Shown here piece by piece: positions 50,567 through 59,763 of a stretch of DNA of 64,000 nt; position 1 is the stretch's first letter, and every line of letters starts with the position of its first letter. The notes below the pieces were generated by a model. It saw only the letters and a list, made by a program, of their open reading frames with translations. It searched no databases and had not been told where the DNA came from. The position numbers and the translations under genes are program-made. This stretch comes from Chloroflexota bacterium (GTDB lineage: Bacteria; Chloroflexota; UBA6077; SHYK01), in the NCBI GenBank assembly GCA_035652535.1, contig DASRDP010000093.1, forward strand, positions 1 to 64,000, read 5' to 3'.

Positions 50567-53329
50567 TCAGCGAGCTGTTGGGCGCCGCCTGGCGACGAGC
50601 TTCTCCAACTCAACGGCCCAAAACACCAGCATGCCGAGCCCAGCCGCCAGGGCGCAGTCCCGCAGAGTGAGCGGCGCCACGTTGAGCACGTGCCGCATGG
50701 CGGGCGTGGAAACGGCCCCGAGCTGCAATCCAAGGGTCAACACGACCGCGCCCAGCAGGGCGAGGTTCGTGTGCAGACCGATGCGGAACACGGATTCACG
50801 CTCGGACCGCACTGCGATGACGTGCGCCATCTGGGCCACCACGAGCGTCGTGAAAAGCATGCTCTGCCATTGCGGCTGACCCGAGCGCCAGTAGCCATAG
50901 CCGACCCCGAGGACGATCAGGGCCATGAGGAGCCCGACCCATGCGATGTGGCCGCCCAGTCCTCGCGCCAGGATGCTCTCCCCGGGACGGTAGGGTGGAC
51001 GACGCATCGTTCCGCGCTCCGGCGGCTCGAGGTCGAGCGCGAGCGCCGGTAGCCCGTCGGTCACAAGGTTCACCCAGAGAATCTGCAGCGGCAACAGGGG
51101 CAACGGCATTCCCATGAGCGGGCCGATCAGCATGACCCACAGCTCGGCCGAGTTCGCGGTCATCAAGAAGCGGACGAACTTTCGAATATTGTCATAGATG
51201 ACCCGGCCCTCCTCGACCGCGGCCACGATGGTAGAAAAGTTGTCATCCAACAGGACGATGTCGGCGGCTTCCTTCGCGACGTCGGTGCCGGCAGCGCCCA
51301 TCGCCACGCCGACATCCGCCGCCCTGAGCGCCGGCGCATCGTTGACGCCGTCGCCCGTCATCGCCACGACATGGCCCCGCGTCTGGAGCGCGCGCACGAT
51401 CCGCAGCTTGTGCTCGGGCGCTACCCGCGCAAACACCGGTACCCGTTCCACCGCGGCGCGCAGCTCGTCGGGCGACAGCCGGTCGAGATCCGAGGCGCTC
51501 AACATCTGTCCATCGCGCGCGATGCCCACCGCGCGAGCGATCGCCAACGCCGTGAGGGGGTGATCTCCGGTGATCAGGATGGGGAGGACCCCGGCCTCCC
51601 GGCAGGTCTCGACCGCCGCCCGCGCCTCAGGGCGGGGTGGATCGATGATGCCGACGAGACCCAGGAATACCAGATCTCGCTCGAGCGATGCCGGCTCCCG
51701 GAAGTCTGTCGCGCCGTCGATAGGCCGCGCCGCCACCCCGAGCACGCGCATGCCCCGCTGTGCCATGCGGCTGCTGGATAACTCGAACCGAGCGCGCAAG
51801 TCCGGTTCCAGCGGCTGCGCGCGAGACCCCACCAATACGTGCGTGGCGATGGGGAGGACTTGCTCGACCGCGCCCTTGGCGAAGGCGACGTAGGCCGTGT
51901 CCGCCCCGCTGCGCCACGCCCGCCACGCTGGCAGGAGCGCAGCGGGAACCGTGTGCCCGACGGTGGGGACCGCGTGCACCGTCGTCATTCGCTTGCGTAC
52001 CGCGTCGAACGGGGCCTCGGCGATCCGCGGGAAGGCCCGGTCGAGTGCTGGCTTTTCCAGACCGAGCGCCGCCGCCGCGACACTCAGGGCGACCTCCGTG
52101 GGGTCGCCGAGCTGCTGCACGTCTCCCGACCCCGAACCAACGGGCTCGACGACCGCGTCGTTGCACAGCGCACCTGCCGCGAGAAGGAGAGCGATGGGCG
52201 TGCTCGAAGGCTGGTCCTGCAGCGCTGGCGGCGGCCCGGCCGCCTCCGCCCACCTCGCGACGAGCGCGCGGAAGTCGGTGACCTCGCCCGAGACCTCGAT
52301 CTCGGCCACCTCCATCCGGTTTTGCGTGAGTGTGCCGGTCTTGTCGGTACAGATGACGGTGACCGAGCCGAGGCTCTCCACCGCGGACAGCGTACGCACG
52401 AGGGCTCGCCGTTTGAGCATGCGCTGGGCGCCCAAAGCGAGGGCGATGGTCACGACCGCGGGCAGGCCCTCGGGAACGGCAGCGACGCCGAGGCTTATGG
52501 CGGTCAGGAACAGAAGGCGGGGCTCCTCATGGCGCAAGAGCCCGATTCCAAACATCATGCCGATCAGCACGAGCACGATCCCCACGAGCACGCGGCCGAG
52601 CTGGTCCATGCGCCGTTGGAGCGGTGTTGGCTCCCGCTCGACAGACGCCAGCATGGACGCGACACGGCCGATCGCTGTTGCTGTTCCCACCGCTGTCACG
52701 ACGCCTGTTCCCCGCCCGGCGACCACGCTCGTCCCCATGAAGGCCATGTTGGCGCGGTCCGCCAGCGGAAGATCGGCCTGGTCGATCGCGGCGGTGTGCT
52801 TGTCCACTGGCGCCGACTCGCCGGTCAGGCTCGACTCCTGAACGCGCAGGCCCGCCACCTCGAGCAGCCGACAGTCCGCGGGCACGGCGGTGCCCGCGTC
52901 CAGGAGCACGACGTCGCCCGGGACGAGGTCGCGCGCGGCGATCTCGCGAACCCGTCCCTCTCGTCGCACTCGAACCGTCGGAGCCGAGACGCGCCGCAGC
53001 TCGGCCATCGCGCGCTCGGCGCGGTACTCCTGCCCGAAACCCAAGAAGGTGTTCAGGACCACGATGGCGAGGATTACCAGCGCATCGCCGACGTCACCTG
53101 TCAACAGGGAGATCGCGATCGCACCCAACAAGACGACGACCGTGAGCGATTTGACCTGGCTCCCGAGTATCAGCGCTGCGGTGCGCCGCTCCCGCTCGAC
53201 CAGCTCGTTCGGGCCATGGGTGGCAAGGCGCCGGCGCGCCTCGGCGTCGGTGAGGCCGCGCGCCGGGTCGGACCCCAGCGAGCGGACGGCAACCGCGGGA
53301 TCGAGCCGGTACCAATCGTCCACGGCCAT
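50567..53329 (-). CDS. P-type Ca2+-transporting ATPase (SERCA/P2A type)
   Basis: This 920-residue membrane pump has an N-terminal cation-ATPase domain, the actuator TGES at 169-172 and the phosphorylated D329 in CTDKTGTLTQN. The hinge is MTGDGVNDAPALRAADVGVA. M4 carries E287 in AAVPEGLPAVV. M5 has N-S-A-E and M6 WVNLVTDGLPALAL, the calcium-coordinating pattern of SERCA. Soluble and membrane domains are complete. ATG at 53329 is preceded by AAGGT with a GTG immediately before it. It is divergent from a methyltransferase gene. It keeps cytoplasmic Ca2+ (possibly Mn2+) low and has no obvious link to the catabolic genes. Confidence 0.93.
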   Translation of the reverse strand: MAVDDWYRLDPAVAVRSLGSDPARGLTDAEARRRLATHGPNELVERERRTAALILGSQVKSLTVVVLLGAIAISLLTGDVGDALVILAIVVLNTFLGFGQEYRAERAMAELRRVSAPTVRVRREGRVREIAARDLVPGDVVLLDAGTAVPADCRLLEVAGLRVQESSLTGESAPVDKHTAAIDQADLPLADRANMAFMGTSVVAGRGTGVVTAVGTATAIGRVASMLASVEREPTPLQRRMDQLGRVLVGIVLVLIGMMFGIGLLRHEEPRLLFLTAISLGVAAVPEGLPAVVTIALALGAQRMLKRRALVRTLSAVESLGSVTVICTDKTGTLTQNRMEVAEIEVSGEVTDFRALVARWAEAAGPPPALQDQPSSTPIALLLAAGALCNDAVVEPVGSGSGDVQQLGDPTEVALSVAAAALGLEKPALDRAFPRIAEAPFDAVRKRMTTVHAVPTVGHTVPAALLPAWRAWRSGADTAYVAFAKGAVEQVLPIATHVLVGSRAQPLEPDLRARFELSSSRMAQRGMRVLGVAARPIDGATDFREPASLERDLVFLGLVGIIDPPRPEARAAVETCREAGVLPILITGDHPLTALAIARAVGIARDGQMLSASDLDRLSPDELRAAVERVPVFARVAPEHKLRIVRALQTRGHVVAMTGDGVNDAPALRAADVGVAMGAAGTDVAKEAADIVLLDDNFSTIVAAVEEGRVIYDNIRKFVRFLMTANSAELWVMLIGPLMGMPLPLLPLQILWVNLVTDGLPALALDLEPPERGTMRRPPYRPGESILARGLGGHIAWVGLLMALIVLGVGYGYWRSGQPQWQSMLFTTLVVAQMAHVIAVRSERESVFRIGLHTNLALLGAVVLTLGLQLGAVSTPAMRHVLNVAPLTLRDCALAAGLGMLVFWAVELEKLVARRRPTAR

Positions 53330-53430
53330 CACACCTTCACACTATGGTGCCAACGCGGAATCGTACTGACGCGCGGACGTCGCGGCGATATAACCGATCC
53401 ATCGATGCGCAAGAGAGAGGAGGCGGCAGC

Positions 53431-54210
53431 GTGACACAGTCGGATCCTCGGGGGATGCACGACTGGCACTCCCCGACGTACGTCCAGGAGTGGATCGGCG
53501 GCTACACCAGCGACGAGCGCAAGCGATCGCTCCGGCGCATCCCGTACCTGGTCCCCTTCGATCCTGGAGAGCGGATTCGCGTTCTGGACGTCGGCGGCGG
53601 GTGGGGGCCGGTGACCACGGAAGTCCTCGAGGTGTTTCCCAACGCTGAGGTGGTCCTTCATGACTTCTCCGAGCCGATGCTGAGGGAAGCGGCATCGCGC
53701 CTGGCTCGCTTCGGCGATGCCGTCCGCTACGTCCGCGGCGACCTGCTCTCCGCCGAATGGAAGGACGAGATCGTCGGGCAGTTCAACGCCGTGGTCTCGT
53801 CGCTCGCCATCCACAACGTTCGCTTCCCGGATCGCATCCGCGCGATCTACGGCGAAATCTTTTCGCTGGTGGCGCCGGGCGGCTGCTTCATCAACCTGGA
53901 CCAGGTGGCCACGGGGAGCCTCGCAGCCAATGCGAGTCGCCACGCGCAGCAGATGGAGCGGCGGCAGCATCTCTACGACGAGACGGGGCAGTGGGCAACG
54001 CTGGAGGAGATCGGCGAGCAGGGCGGGCACGGTCGACCTGCCCACGCGACCGCGCAGCCCGATCCCGAGACGCTCCGCCGCATCGCCGCGGCCGAGCCAG
54101 CCACGCTGGCCAATCAGCTCCGCTGGCTCCGTGAGGTGGGCTTCGATGACGTCGACTGCTTTGGCCGCGAGCGCACCAGCGCGTTGATCGGCGCGTTTCG
54201 AGCACCGTGA
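53431..54210 (+). CDS. Class I SAM-dependent methyltransferase
   Basis: This 259-residue protein has SAM motif I VLDVGGGWGPVTTEVLEVFP at residues 51-70 and the acidic loop VVLHDFSEPML. A later strand is APGGCFINLDQVA. GTG at 53431 follows GAGGCGGCAGC; the longer upstream frame lacks conservation. The acceptor is not predictable; small molecules are typical for this domain layout. It ends just before a strong bidirectional hairpin. Confidence 0.85.
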   Translation: MTQSDPRGMHDWHSPTYVQEWIGGYTSDERKRSLRRIPYLVPFDPGERIRVLDVGGGWGPVTTEVLEVFPNAEVVLHDFSEPMLREAASRLARFGDAVRYVRGDLLSAEWKDEIVGQFNAVVSSLAIHNVRFPDRIRAIYGEIFSLVAPGGCFINLDQVATGSLAANASRHAQQMERRQHLYDETGQWATLEEIGEQGGHGRPAHATAQPDPETLRRIAAAEPATLANQLRWLREVGFDDVDCFGRERTSALIGAFRAP

Positions 54211-54213
54211 ATC

Positions 54214-54253
54214 AATGCAGGAGCGGTCCGGTGATTCGGACCGCTCCTGCATT
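54214..54253. terminator. Strong hairpin between convergent genes, probable bidirectional terminator
   Basis: A perfect 17-base stem (54214-54230 with 54237-54253) is joined by a 6-base loop, GTGATT. The left arm is AATGCAGGAGCGGTCCG. It lies 3 bases after the methyltransferase stop and 44 bases from the bicupin stop. The trailing T-tract is weak on the plus strand, so termination may be partly factor-assisted. Confidence 0.8.
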
Positions 54254-54297
54254 GTGTCTATTCGCGCTCACAGCCCATCAGCCTGGGCGCGGGCGTC

Positions 54298-55395
54298 CTA
54301 TGCGCGAGCTCGGCGCCGCGGATGGTCCATCGTGACCTCCGCGCCGTTCTTCCGACACTCGGACTCGAAGCGATCAAAGACGTCCGGGTCCTCATCCTCG
54401 TACTCGATCTGCCAGCCGCCCTCTTTCTCGCTCAGGTCGGCTCCCTGGTGGTTCGCCATCGTGTTGCCGACGTAGAGGCCGCCGAAGGTGTACGCCAGAT
54501 AGCGCGCCGGCTCCGGGCCGCTGTTGAAGTGCTGATGGTACTGGCCATCCATCGGTGAGAAGATGGAGCCCTCTTTCCACGGCACCATCTGCTTTTCCTT
54601 GTCGCCCTTGAACCAGAGCAGCGAGTAGCCGATGCCGCTCAAGATGATGATCTCCGCGCCCGGGCCGTGATGGTGCGCCTTCTTGTAGCTCCCCGGAGGA
54701 AATTCGCTCATGTGGGCCGACATTGCATTGCCCGACATGACGAAGAACATGTTCGTGCCGCCGGCGCCCCGCTCCTTCCAACTCTCGAGCTTGAAGGAGC
54801 GCGTGTCGGGAATGAAGTTCGTCTGCCACCGGCGAATGCCGATCTTCTTGCCCGGATCGGTGAAGTAGTCGTCCTCGCCGCTGTATCGATCCTTGAACAC
54901 GTAGTCGGTGTTGAAGGGGAACTCCTGGTCCCGAACCGCGTTCATCTGCAGCGGGCACGTCGTCGCGGTGAAGAGTCGGGCCGGCTTCTGTCCATCGAGG
55001 TTGAAGTGCTGATAGTAGCAATTCAGGGGCGGGGAGAAGAGGCTACCGGCCTGCCACTCCACCGTCTGCTTCTTGGTCGATCCGGGCTGCCAGATGGTGG
55101 TGGCGCCGCGCCCATCGACCACGTAGTAGGTGGACTCGAAGAGGTGGTGCAGCTCCTTGGTCTGTCCGCCCGGGGCGATCTCCATCAGCCAGCCGTCGTT
55201 CTGCTCCTGGGCGGCGAGGTTGATGATGGCGCCCTTCTGCCCGATCCGCTCCCACGGCTTGACATCCGCGGTATGGAGATCCGAAACGTGGGAGCCCTCA
55301 TAGACGGGCACGCCCTCTTCGGCCTTCCAGAGCGAGTAGGCCGTGGGGCCCCGGGTCCAATTCGCGCGGGTGCTACCGTTTTCCTGCTCGGTCAC
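54298..55395 (-). CDS. Bicupin protein
   Basis: This 365-residue protein has two cupin domains. The C-terminal one has a full metal site: H241, H243 and E248 in KAHHHGPGAEIIILSG, then H287 in SPMDGQYHQHFN. The N-terminal one has LHHLFESTYYVVDGRG and SPPLNCYYQHFN, a less canonical site. GTG at 55395 follows GGAGGATCGATC. Bicupins include gentisate-type ring-cleaving dioxygenases and oxalate decarboxylases. The surroundings favour an oxygenase, but the C-terminal site alone does not decide it. It may cooperate with no neighbour: the next gene on this strand is 113 bases away. Confidence 0.8.
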   Translation of the reverse strand: MTEQENGSTRANWTRGPTAYSLWKAEEGVPVYEGSHVSDLHTADVKPWERIGQKGAIINLAAQEQNDGWLMEIAPGGQTKELHHLFESTYYVVDGRGATTIWQPGSTKKQTVEWQAGSLFSPPLNCYYQHFNLDGQKPARLFTATTCPLQMNAVRDQEFPFNTDYVFKDRYSGEDDYFTDPGKKIGIRRWQTNFIPDTRSFKLESWKERGAGGTNMFFVMSGNAMSAHMSEFPPGSYKKAHHHGPGAEIIILSGIGYSLLWFKGDKEKQMVPWKEGSIFSPMDGQYHQHFNSGPEPARYLAYTFGGLYVGNTMANHQGADLSEKEGGWQIEYEDEDPDVFDRFESECRKNGAEVTMDHPRRRARA

Positions 55396-55508
55396 GATCG
55401 ATCCTCCGAACATTCTGTTCCGCCGCCGCCGTTTGGGAGCCAGACAGCCCGAGCAGCGGCGCGCCGGTGGGGTGGTCTAACCGATGATACAAGAATGAGA
55501 CCCGGCAG

Positions 55509-56381
55509 TCACTCGCCATCCGCGACGGGCGCCTCGTCCCATAGGCGCACGAGCGCCGCCATGTCCTCCTGCGCGAGGCCGCGGGCGCTGGCCTCGAGGA
55601 ATCGCTGCTCGACGAGCGCGCCCAGGAGAAGCGGCACTCCCGACCGCATCCCTTCTCCGTGAATAAGCCCCAGGTCTTTGAGGATGAGCCCGACCGGCGT
55701 GGCCGGCGTGTAGTCGTTGGCGATGATGCGCGGGAGGTTGCGACGGAGCATCGTCGACGACCCGAAGGATGTCCCGACCAGGTCGAGGACGACCTGGAGA
55801 TCCGCGCCCAGCTTCGCGCCAAACACCGCCGCTTCTGAGGCGGCCGCCGTGTGAATCGCGACCAGGAGCTGATTGACCAGCTTGATCACCTGGCCCGCGC
55901 CCACGGGGCCGCACAGGCGGACGTTCTCCCCGAAGGCGCGAAACACGGGCTCGGCGGCGACGAAGGTGTCGGCCTCGCCGCCGACCATCACCGTCAGCGT
56001 GCCTGCCTGCGCGCCCGCGGGTCCACCGGACATCGGGGCGTCCAGAAACGTGGCGCCGCGCTCGGCGAGGCGCTGGGCGCAGCGGCGGTTCAGCTCGGGA
56101 CTCACGGTCGAGTGGTCTGCGAAAATTTGCCCGCGATGTGCCGCGCCGACGAGCTGGCTGTACACGTCCTCCACGCTCTCTGGCGTCGGGAGGGCCGTCA
56201 TCACCATCTCGGCCCGTGCCGCCACGTCCGACGCCGAGCTGCCGATGCGCGCGCCGCGCTCCGCAAGCGCGTCCATGGGGCCGCGGGATCGATTGAACAC
56301 GTGCACGACGTGGCCAGCGGCAAGCAATCGCTCCACCATTGGACGCCCCATCTTGCCGAGGCCAACGAAGCCCAGCTCCAT
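55509..56381 (-). CDS. Probable tartronate semialdehyde reductase (HIBADH family)
   Basis: This 290-residue beta-hydroxyacid dehydrogenase has nucleotide motif GFVGLGKMGRPM at residues 4-15. The substrate segment is DAPMSGGPAGAQAGTLTVMV. The catalytic lysine is in GAGQVIKLVNQLLVAIHT. The ATG is one base after the glycerate kinase TGA, so the genes form an operon. Tartronate semialdehyde reductase and glycerate kinase are consecutive steps from glyoxylate to 2-phosphoglycerate, which supports this specific role over hydroxyisobutyrate oxidation. It is distinct from the paralogue at 44013. Confidence 0.85.
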   Translation of the reverse strand: MELGFVGLGKMGRPMVERLLAAGHVVHVFNRSRGPMDALAERGARIGSSASDVAARAEMVMTALPTPESVEDVYSQLVGAAHRGQIFADHSTVSPELNRRCAQRLAERGATFLDAPMSGGPAGAQAGTLTVMVGGEADTFVAAEPVFRAFGENVRLCGPVGAGQVIKLVNQLLVAIHTAAASEAAVFGAKLGADLQVVLDLVGTSFGSSTMLRRNLPRIIANDYTPATPVGLILKDLGLIHGEGMRSGVPLLLGALVEQRFLEASARGLAQEDMAALVRLWDEAPVADGE

Positions 56382-56382
56382 G

Positions 56383-57597
56383 TCACGCGCCTCCCTCAGC
56401 ACGCTGCGGGGCCAACCGCTCCAGCTCCTCCGCGACGACCGCCATCGCCGTCTGCCGTAACAACGTTCCCGCCTCCGCGACCGCGCGCTCTTCGCCGTAC
56501 CGCTCGGTCAGGCTGACGATCCGGCACACGTAGCCGCCCTTCGAGGGGTCGGTGCAATCGGCGGCACCGGCTCCGGTCCCGCCGACGATGGCGATGGTTG
56601 GGACCCCCGCGCGACGCGCCGCGGCCGCCACACCGGCGACCGCCTTGCCCTGTAGCGTCTGGCGGTCGAGCCGCCCTTCGCCCGTCAGCACGAGCGTCGC
56701 GCGGCGACTACGCGCGGCGAAGCCGACAGCGTCGAGCACCAGGTCGATCCCCGGCGCGAGCCGCGCGCCGCACAACGCGGCGAGCCCGAAGGCGGCGCCG
56801 CCCGCCGCGCCGGCCCCCGGCGTCCGAGAGTCGAAGTCGACGAGGCCTGCCAGGTTGGCGAGGCCGTGCTCCAACGCGCGCACCTGGTCCGGCGTCGCCC
56901 CCTTCTGCGGACCGTACAGGGCCGCGGCGCCCTCGGGCCCGAGGAGCGGGCTCTGGACATCGCACGCGACATCGATGGCTGGTAGGCCCCGGGGAGGAAC
57001 GACCTGGCGCACGAGCGACAGCATCTCGCCGGTCATCGGCCATCGCACAGGCCGACCGTTCGCGTCCAGGAACATCGCGCCGAGGGCCTGCGCCAGTCCC
57101 GCTCCTCCGTCGCACGTCGCGCTTCCGCCGACGCAGACGATGACCCGGGCGCAGCCCAAGTCGGCCGCGCGCCGAATGAGCTGGCCGGTGCCGTAGGTCG
57201 TGGTGCGCGTTGGGTCCCGTCGGTGCAGCGGGACGAGCCCCAGTCCGGCGGTCTCGGCCAGCTCGACGATGCCAATGGTCCCTCCGGCAGCCAGACCGAA
57301 TCGCGCGCTGACCGGGCTCCCGAGCGGACCCGTCACCACGGCCCTCTCGATTCGCCCGCCCATCGCGTCAATGAGCGCATCGAGGGAGCCTTCGCCGCCG
57401 TCGGCGACGGGGCAGACATCTACGGCGATTTCTGACCCGAGAGAGCGGACGCCAGCTGCCATGGCCTGCGCGGCGGCCCGCGCGGACAGAGTCTCTTTGA
57501 AGCTCGCGGGCGCGCAGAGGACGCGGAGGCCGCCGTCGTTAAGCGGCGACGCCACGGCCTGAGCGGTTGCGCCACGGTTGGTCGTAGCGCTATGCAT
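56383..57597 (-). CDS. Glycerate 2-kinase (GarK/GlxK family)
   Basis: This 404-residue kinase phosphorylates D-glycerate to 2-phosphoglycerate. Family signatures are APASFKETLSARAAAQAMAA near residue 29, CPVADGGEGSLDALIDA, GGSATCDGGAGLAQALGAMF and GEGRLDRQTLQGKAVAGVA. It overlaps the ABM monooxygenase gene by 8 bases and abuts the reductase gene. The three form a tight minus-strand operon. The N-terminal 22 residues before LRVLCAPASFK are extra, so a later start is possible. With the mutase at 14212, its product enters glycolysis. Confidence 0.92.
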   Translation of the reverse strand: MHSATTNRGATAQAVASPLNDGGLRVLCAPASFKETLSARAAAQAMAAGVRSLGSEIAVDVCPVADGGEGSLDALIDAMGGRIERAVVTGPLGSPVSARFGLAAGGTIGIVELAETAGLGLVPLHRRDPTRTTTYGTGQLIRRAADLGCARVIVCVGGSATCDGGAGLAQALGAMFLDANGRPVRWPMTGEMLSLVRQVVPPRGLPAIDVACDVQSPLLGPEGAAALYGPQKGATPDQVRALEHGLANLAGLVDFDSRTPGAGAAGGAAFGLAALCGARLAPGIDLVLDAVGFAARSRRATLVLTGEGRLDRQTLQGKAVAGVAAAARRAGVPTIAIVGGTGAGAADCTDPSKGGYVCRIVSLTERYGEERAVAEAGTLLRQTAMAVVAEELERLAPQRAEGGA

Positions 57598-57883
57598 CCA
57601 TCTTCACGAAGAAGGAGACGTCGCGCGACTCGAGCTGTGGAATCGCCTCGCCCACGACGTACCGCTGAAAATGCTCCGTCGCGCGGTGGGCCTCGTATCC
57701 CGCGGCGTCGACGTACACCTCGTAGAGGAAGAAGAGCCGCGGGTCCGCGAGCGCGCGATGCGGCTCGTACGTGAGGCAGCCCGGCTCGGCGCGCGAGAGC
57801 GGCGTCATCCTCTCGATCACGCGCGCCACCGCGTCTTCACTCCCCGGCTTCGCTCGCCACATGGCTGCGACGACATACGCCAC
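57590..57883 (-). CDS. Antibiotic-biosynthesis-monooxygenase (ABM) domain protein
   Basis: This 97-residue ferredoxin-like alpha/beta protein has VVAAMWRAKPGSEDAV at the start. The middle has SRAEPGCLTYEPHRALADP followed by FFLYEVYVDAAGYEAHRAT, the standard ABM layout. GTG at 57883 follows GGGAGGGCGC. Members include quinol monooxygenases (YgiN), haem-degrading enzymes and dimeric domains without known activity. It is the first gene of the glycerate kinase operon. A role in oxidising or isomerising a small intermediate is possible. Confidence 0.85.
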   Translation of the reverse strand: MAYVVAAMWRAKPGSEDAVARVIERMTPLSRAEPGCLTYEPHRALADPRLFFLYEVYVDAAGYEAHRATEHFQRYVVGEAIPQLESRDVSFFVKMDA

Positions 57884-58032
57884 GCGCCCTCCCGTATCGC
57901 TGTCTCTCGGGGTTCGCTTGTTTCAAGTATGGACACGCGAGACCCCGGCATCAACCGGCCGTTCGCCAGGCGTGCGAAATGCGACGCATGGTATGGTTCT
58001 GCAAGATTCCCTGTGGATTGAGATCCCGAGGT

Positions 58033-59763
58033 ATGCTCACGTTGCGCCTGTCCTGCACACTCCCTATCGTCCTTGTCTGTCTCACGATCGTGGCCGCATG
58101 CGCACCGGGCGGCCCTGGGCAAACGGGCGCTGCGCCAAGCGCTCCAGCCTCTGGCGCGCCTTCGGCGCGAACCCTCGTGGCAGCCGTGCGGGTCGAGCCG
58201 GAGAGCCTCGCCACACGACCGCCCCAGGAGGCCGGCGTCGCCCTGTACCTGACGAAGGGCATGTTCAACGCCGAGCTGGCAGTGCTCGACACCCATGAAG
58301 TCGCGCAGCCGAACCTCGCGGAGTCGCTCCCGCAGCTCAACACGGACACGTGGCGCGTGTTCCCCGACGGGCGAATGCAGACCACATATCGCCTTAAACC
58401 CAACCTGACCTGGCACGACGGCGCGCCCCTCACCGCCGACGACTTCGTCTTCGCGTGGCAAACGTACACCCTGCCACAGCTTGGTCAGGCACGGCTGCAG
58501 CCGTGGAACGCCATCGAGGACGTGTCCGCCGCCGATGATCGAACCGTCGTGGTCCGCTGGAGCCGCCCATACCCGGATGCCGGCTCGCTGACGGGCCGCA
58601 ATCGCGCCTTTCCGCCCCTCCCGCGTCACCTCCTACAGGAGATCGCTCAGCCCGATCAGGTGGATGCGCTCGTCAACTCGTCATACTGGACGCGCGACTT
58701 CGTCGGGCTGGGACCGTTCAAGCTGGATCGCTGGGAGCCCGGCGCGTTCATCGATGCGTCCGCATTCGACGGTTATGCGCGTGGGAGGGCCAAGATCGAA
58801 CGCATCCATATGTTGTTCATGAGCGACGCCAGCACGGTTCTCGCAAACCTGTTGGGCGGCCAGGTCCATCTCTCCGCCGACACGTCGCTGCGCCTCGAAG
58901 AGGCGCAGACGCTCAAGGGGGAGTGGGGACCTCGAGGTCTCGGTACGGTGCTTGAGCACCCGAACCAGTGGCGCGCCACCAACTTCCAGTTTCGCCCCGA
59001 GATTGTGAGCCCGCGCGCGCTCCTGGACGTCCGCGTGCGGAAAGCCCTTGCCTATGCCGTCGATAAGGACGCGATCAATGACGCGCTCTACCACGGCTCC
59101 GGCGTCACATCAGACTTCATCATCTCCCCGGCGTCGGAATGGGGACCGGCGGTGGTGCGGGAAATGGTCAAGTACCCCTTCGATCTTCGCCAGTCGGACC
59201 GGCTCATGACCGAGGCGGGCTTCACGCGGGGACCGGATGGAACGTACGCGAACCCGTCCGGCGGCCGCTTCACCGCCGAGATCCAGACGAACGGCGCAGC
59301 CGACAACTCCGCCGAGCAGTCGATCCTGGCGAGCGGCTGGCGGCAGGCTGGCTTTGACGTCCAGGAATCGATCCTGCCGGCTGCCCTCGCTCAGGATGGG
59401 CAGGCCCGCGCGTCCTTCTCGTCGATGTTCACCAACAACACGAACTCCGGCGAGGCGAGCCTCCTGGCGTTCACGTCGCGAGGAATTCCGACCGCCGATA
59501 ACCACTGGACCGGCGGCAACCGGGGCGGGTGGTCCAACGCCGACTACGACCGCTTGGCTCGCGAGTTCGACACCACGCTGGATCACGATGAGCGGATGGC
59601 GCAGATCGGGCAGATGGCAAAGCTGTTCACAGATGACGTGGCGTCGATTTCGCTCTTCTTCCGGACCCAGCCGTGGGCGTTCGTGTCAAGCCTCAGCGGG
59701 CTCGAGGTCGTAGGCCCCGAGGCCAGCATGGCGTGGAACATTAACGCGTGGGAGTTCCGCTAG
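58033..59763 (+). CDS. ABC transporter substrate-binding lipoprotein, family 5
   Basis: This 576-residue exported lipoprotein has lipobox VAAC with C23. The family segment NLTWHDGAPLTADDFVFAWQ and terminal WNINAWEFR are present. The ATG at 58033 gives a short positively charged leader; an earlier ATG would add 18 residues of unlikely sequence. The ribosome binding site is too close (GAGG one base before ATG), so the start is not certain. It is divergent from the ABM/glycerate-kinase operon across 149 bases and converges with the helical protein gene, their ends adjoining. Confidence 0.9.
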   Translation: MLTLRLSCTLPIVLVCLTIVAACAPGGPGQTGAAPSAPASGAPSARTLVAAVRVEPESLATRPPQEAGVALYLTKGMFNAELAVLDTHEVAQPNLAESLPQLNTDTWRVFPDGRMQTTYRLKPNLTWHDGAPLTADDFVFAWQTYTLPQLGQARLQPWNAIEDVSAADDRTVVVRWSRPYPDAGSLTGRNRAFPPLPRHLLQEIAQPDQVDALVNSSYWTRDFVGLGPFKLDRWEPGAFIDASAFDGYARGRAKIERIHMLFMSDASTVLANLLGGQVHLSADTSLRLEEAQTLKGEWGPRGLGTVLEHPNQWRATNFQFRPEIVSPRALLDVRVRKALAYAVDKDAINDALYHGSGVTSDFIISPASEWGPAVVREMVKYPFDLRQSDRLMTEAGFTRGPDGTYANPSGGRFTAEIQTNGAADNSAEQSILASGWRQAGFDVQESILPAALAQDGQARASFSSMFTNNTNSGEASLLAFTSRGIPTADNHWTGGNRGGWSNADYDRLAREFDTTLDHDERMAQIGQMAKLFTDDVASISLFFRTQPWAFVSSLSGLEVVGPEASMAWNINAWEFR

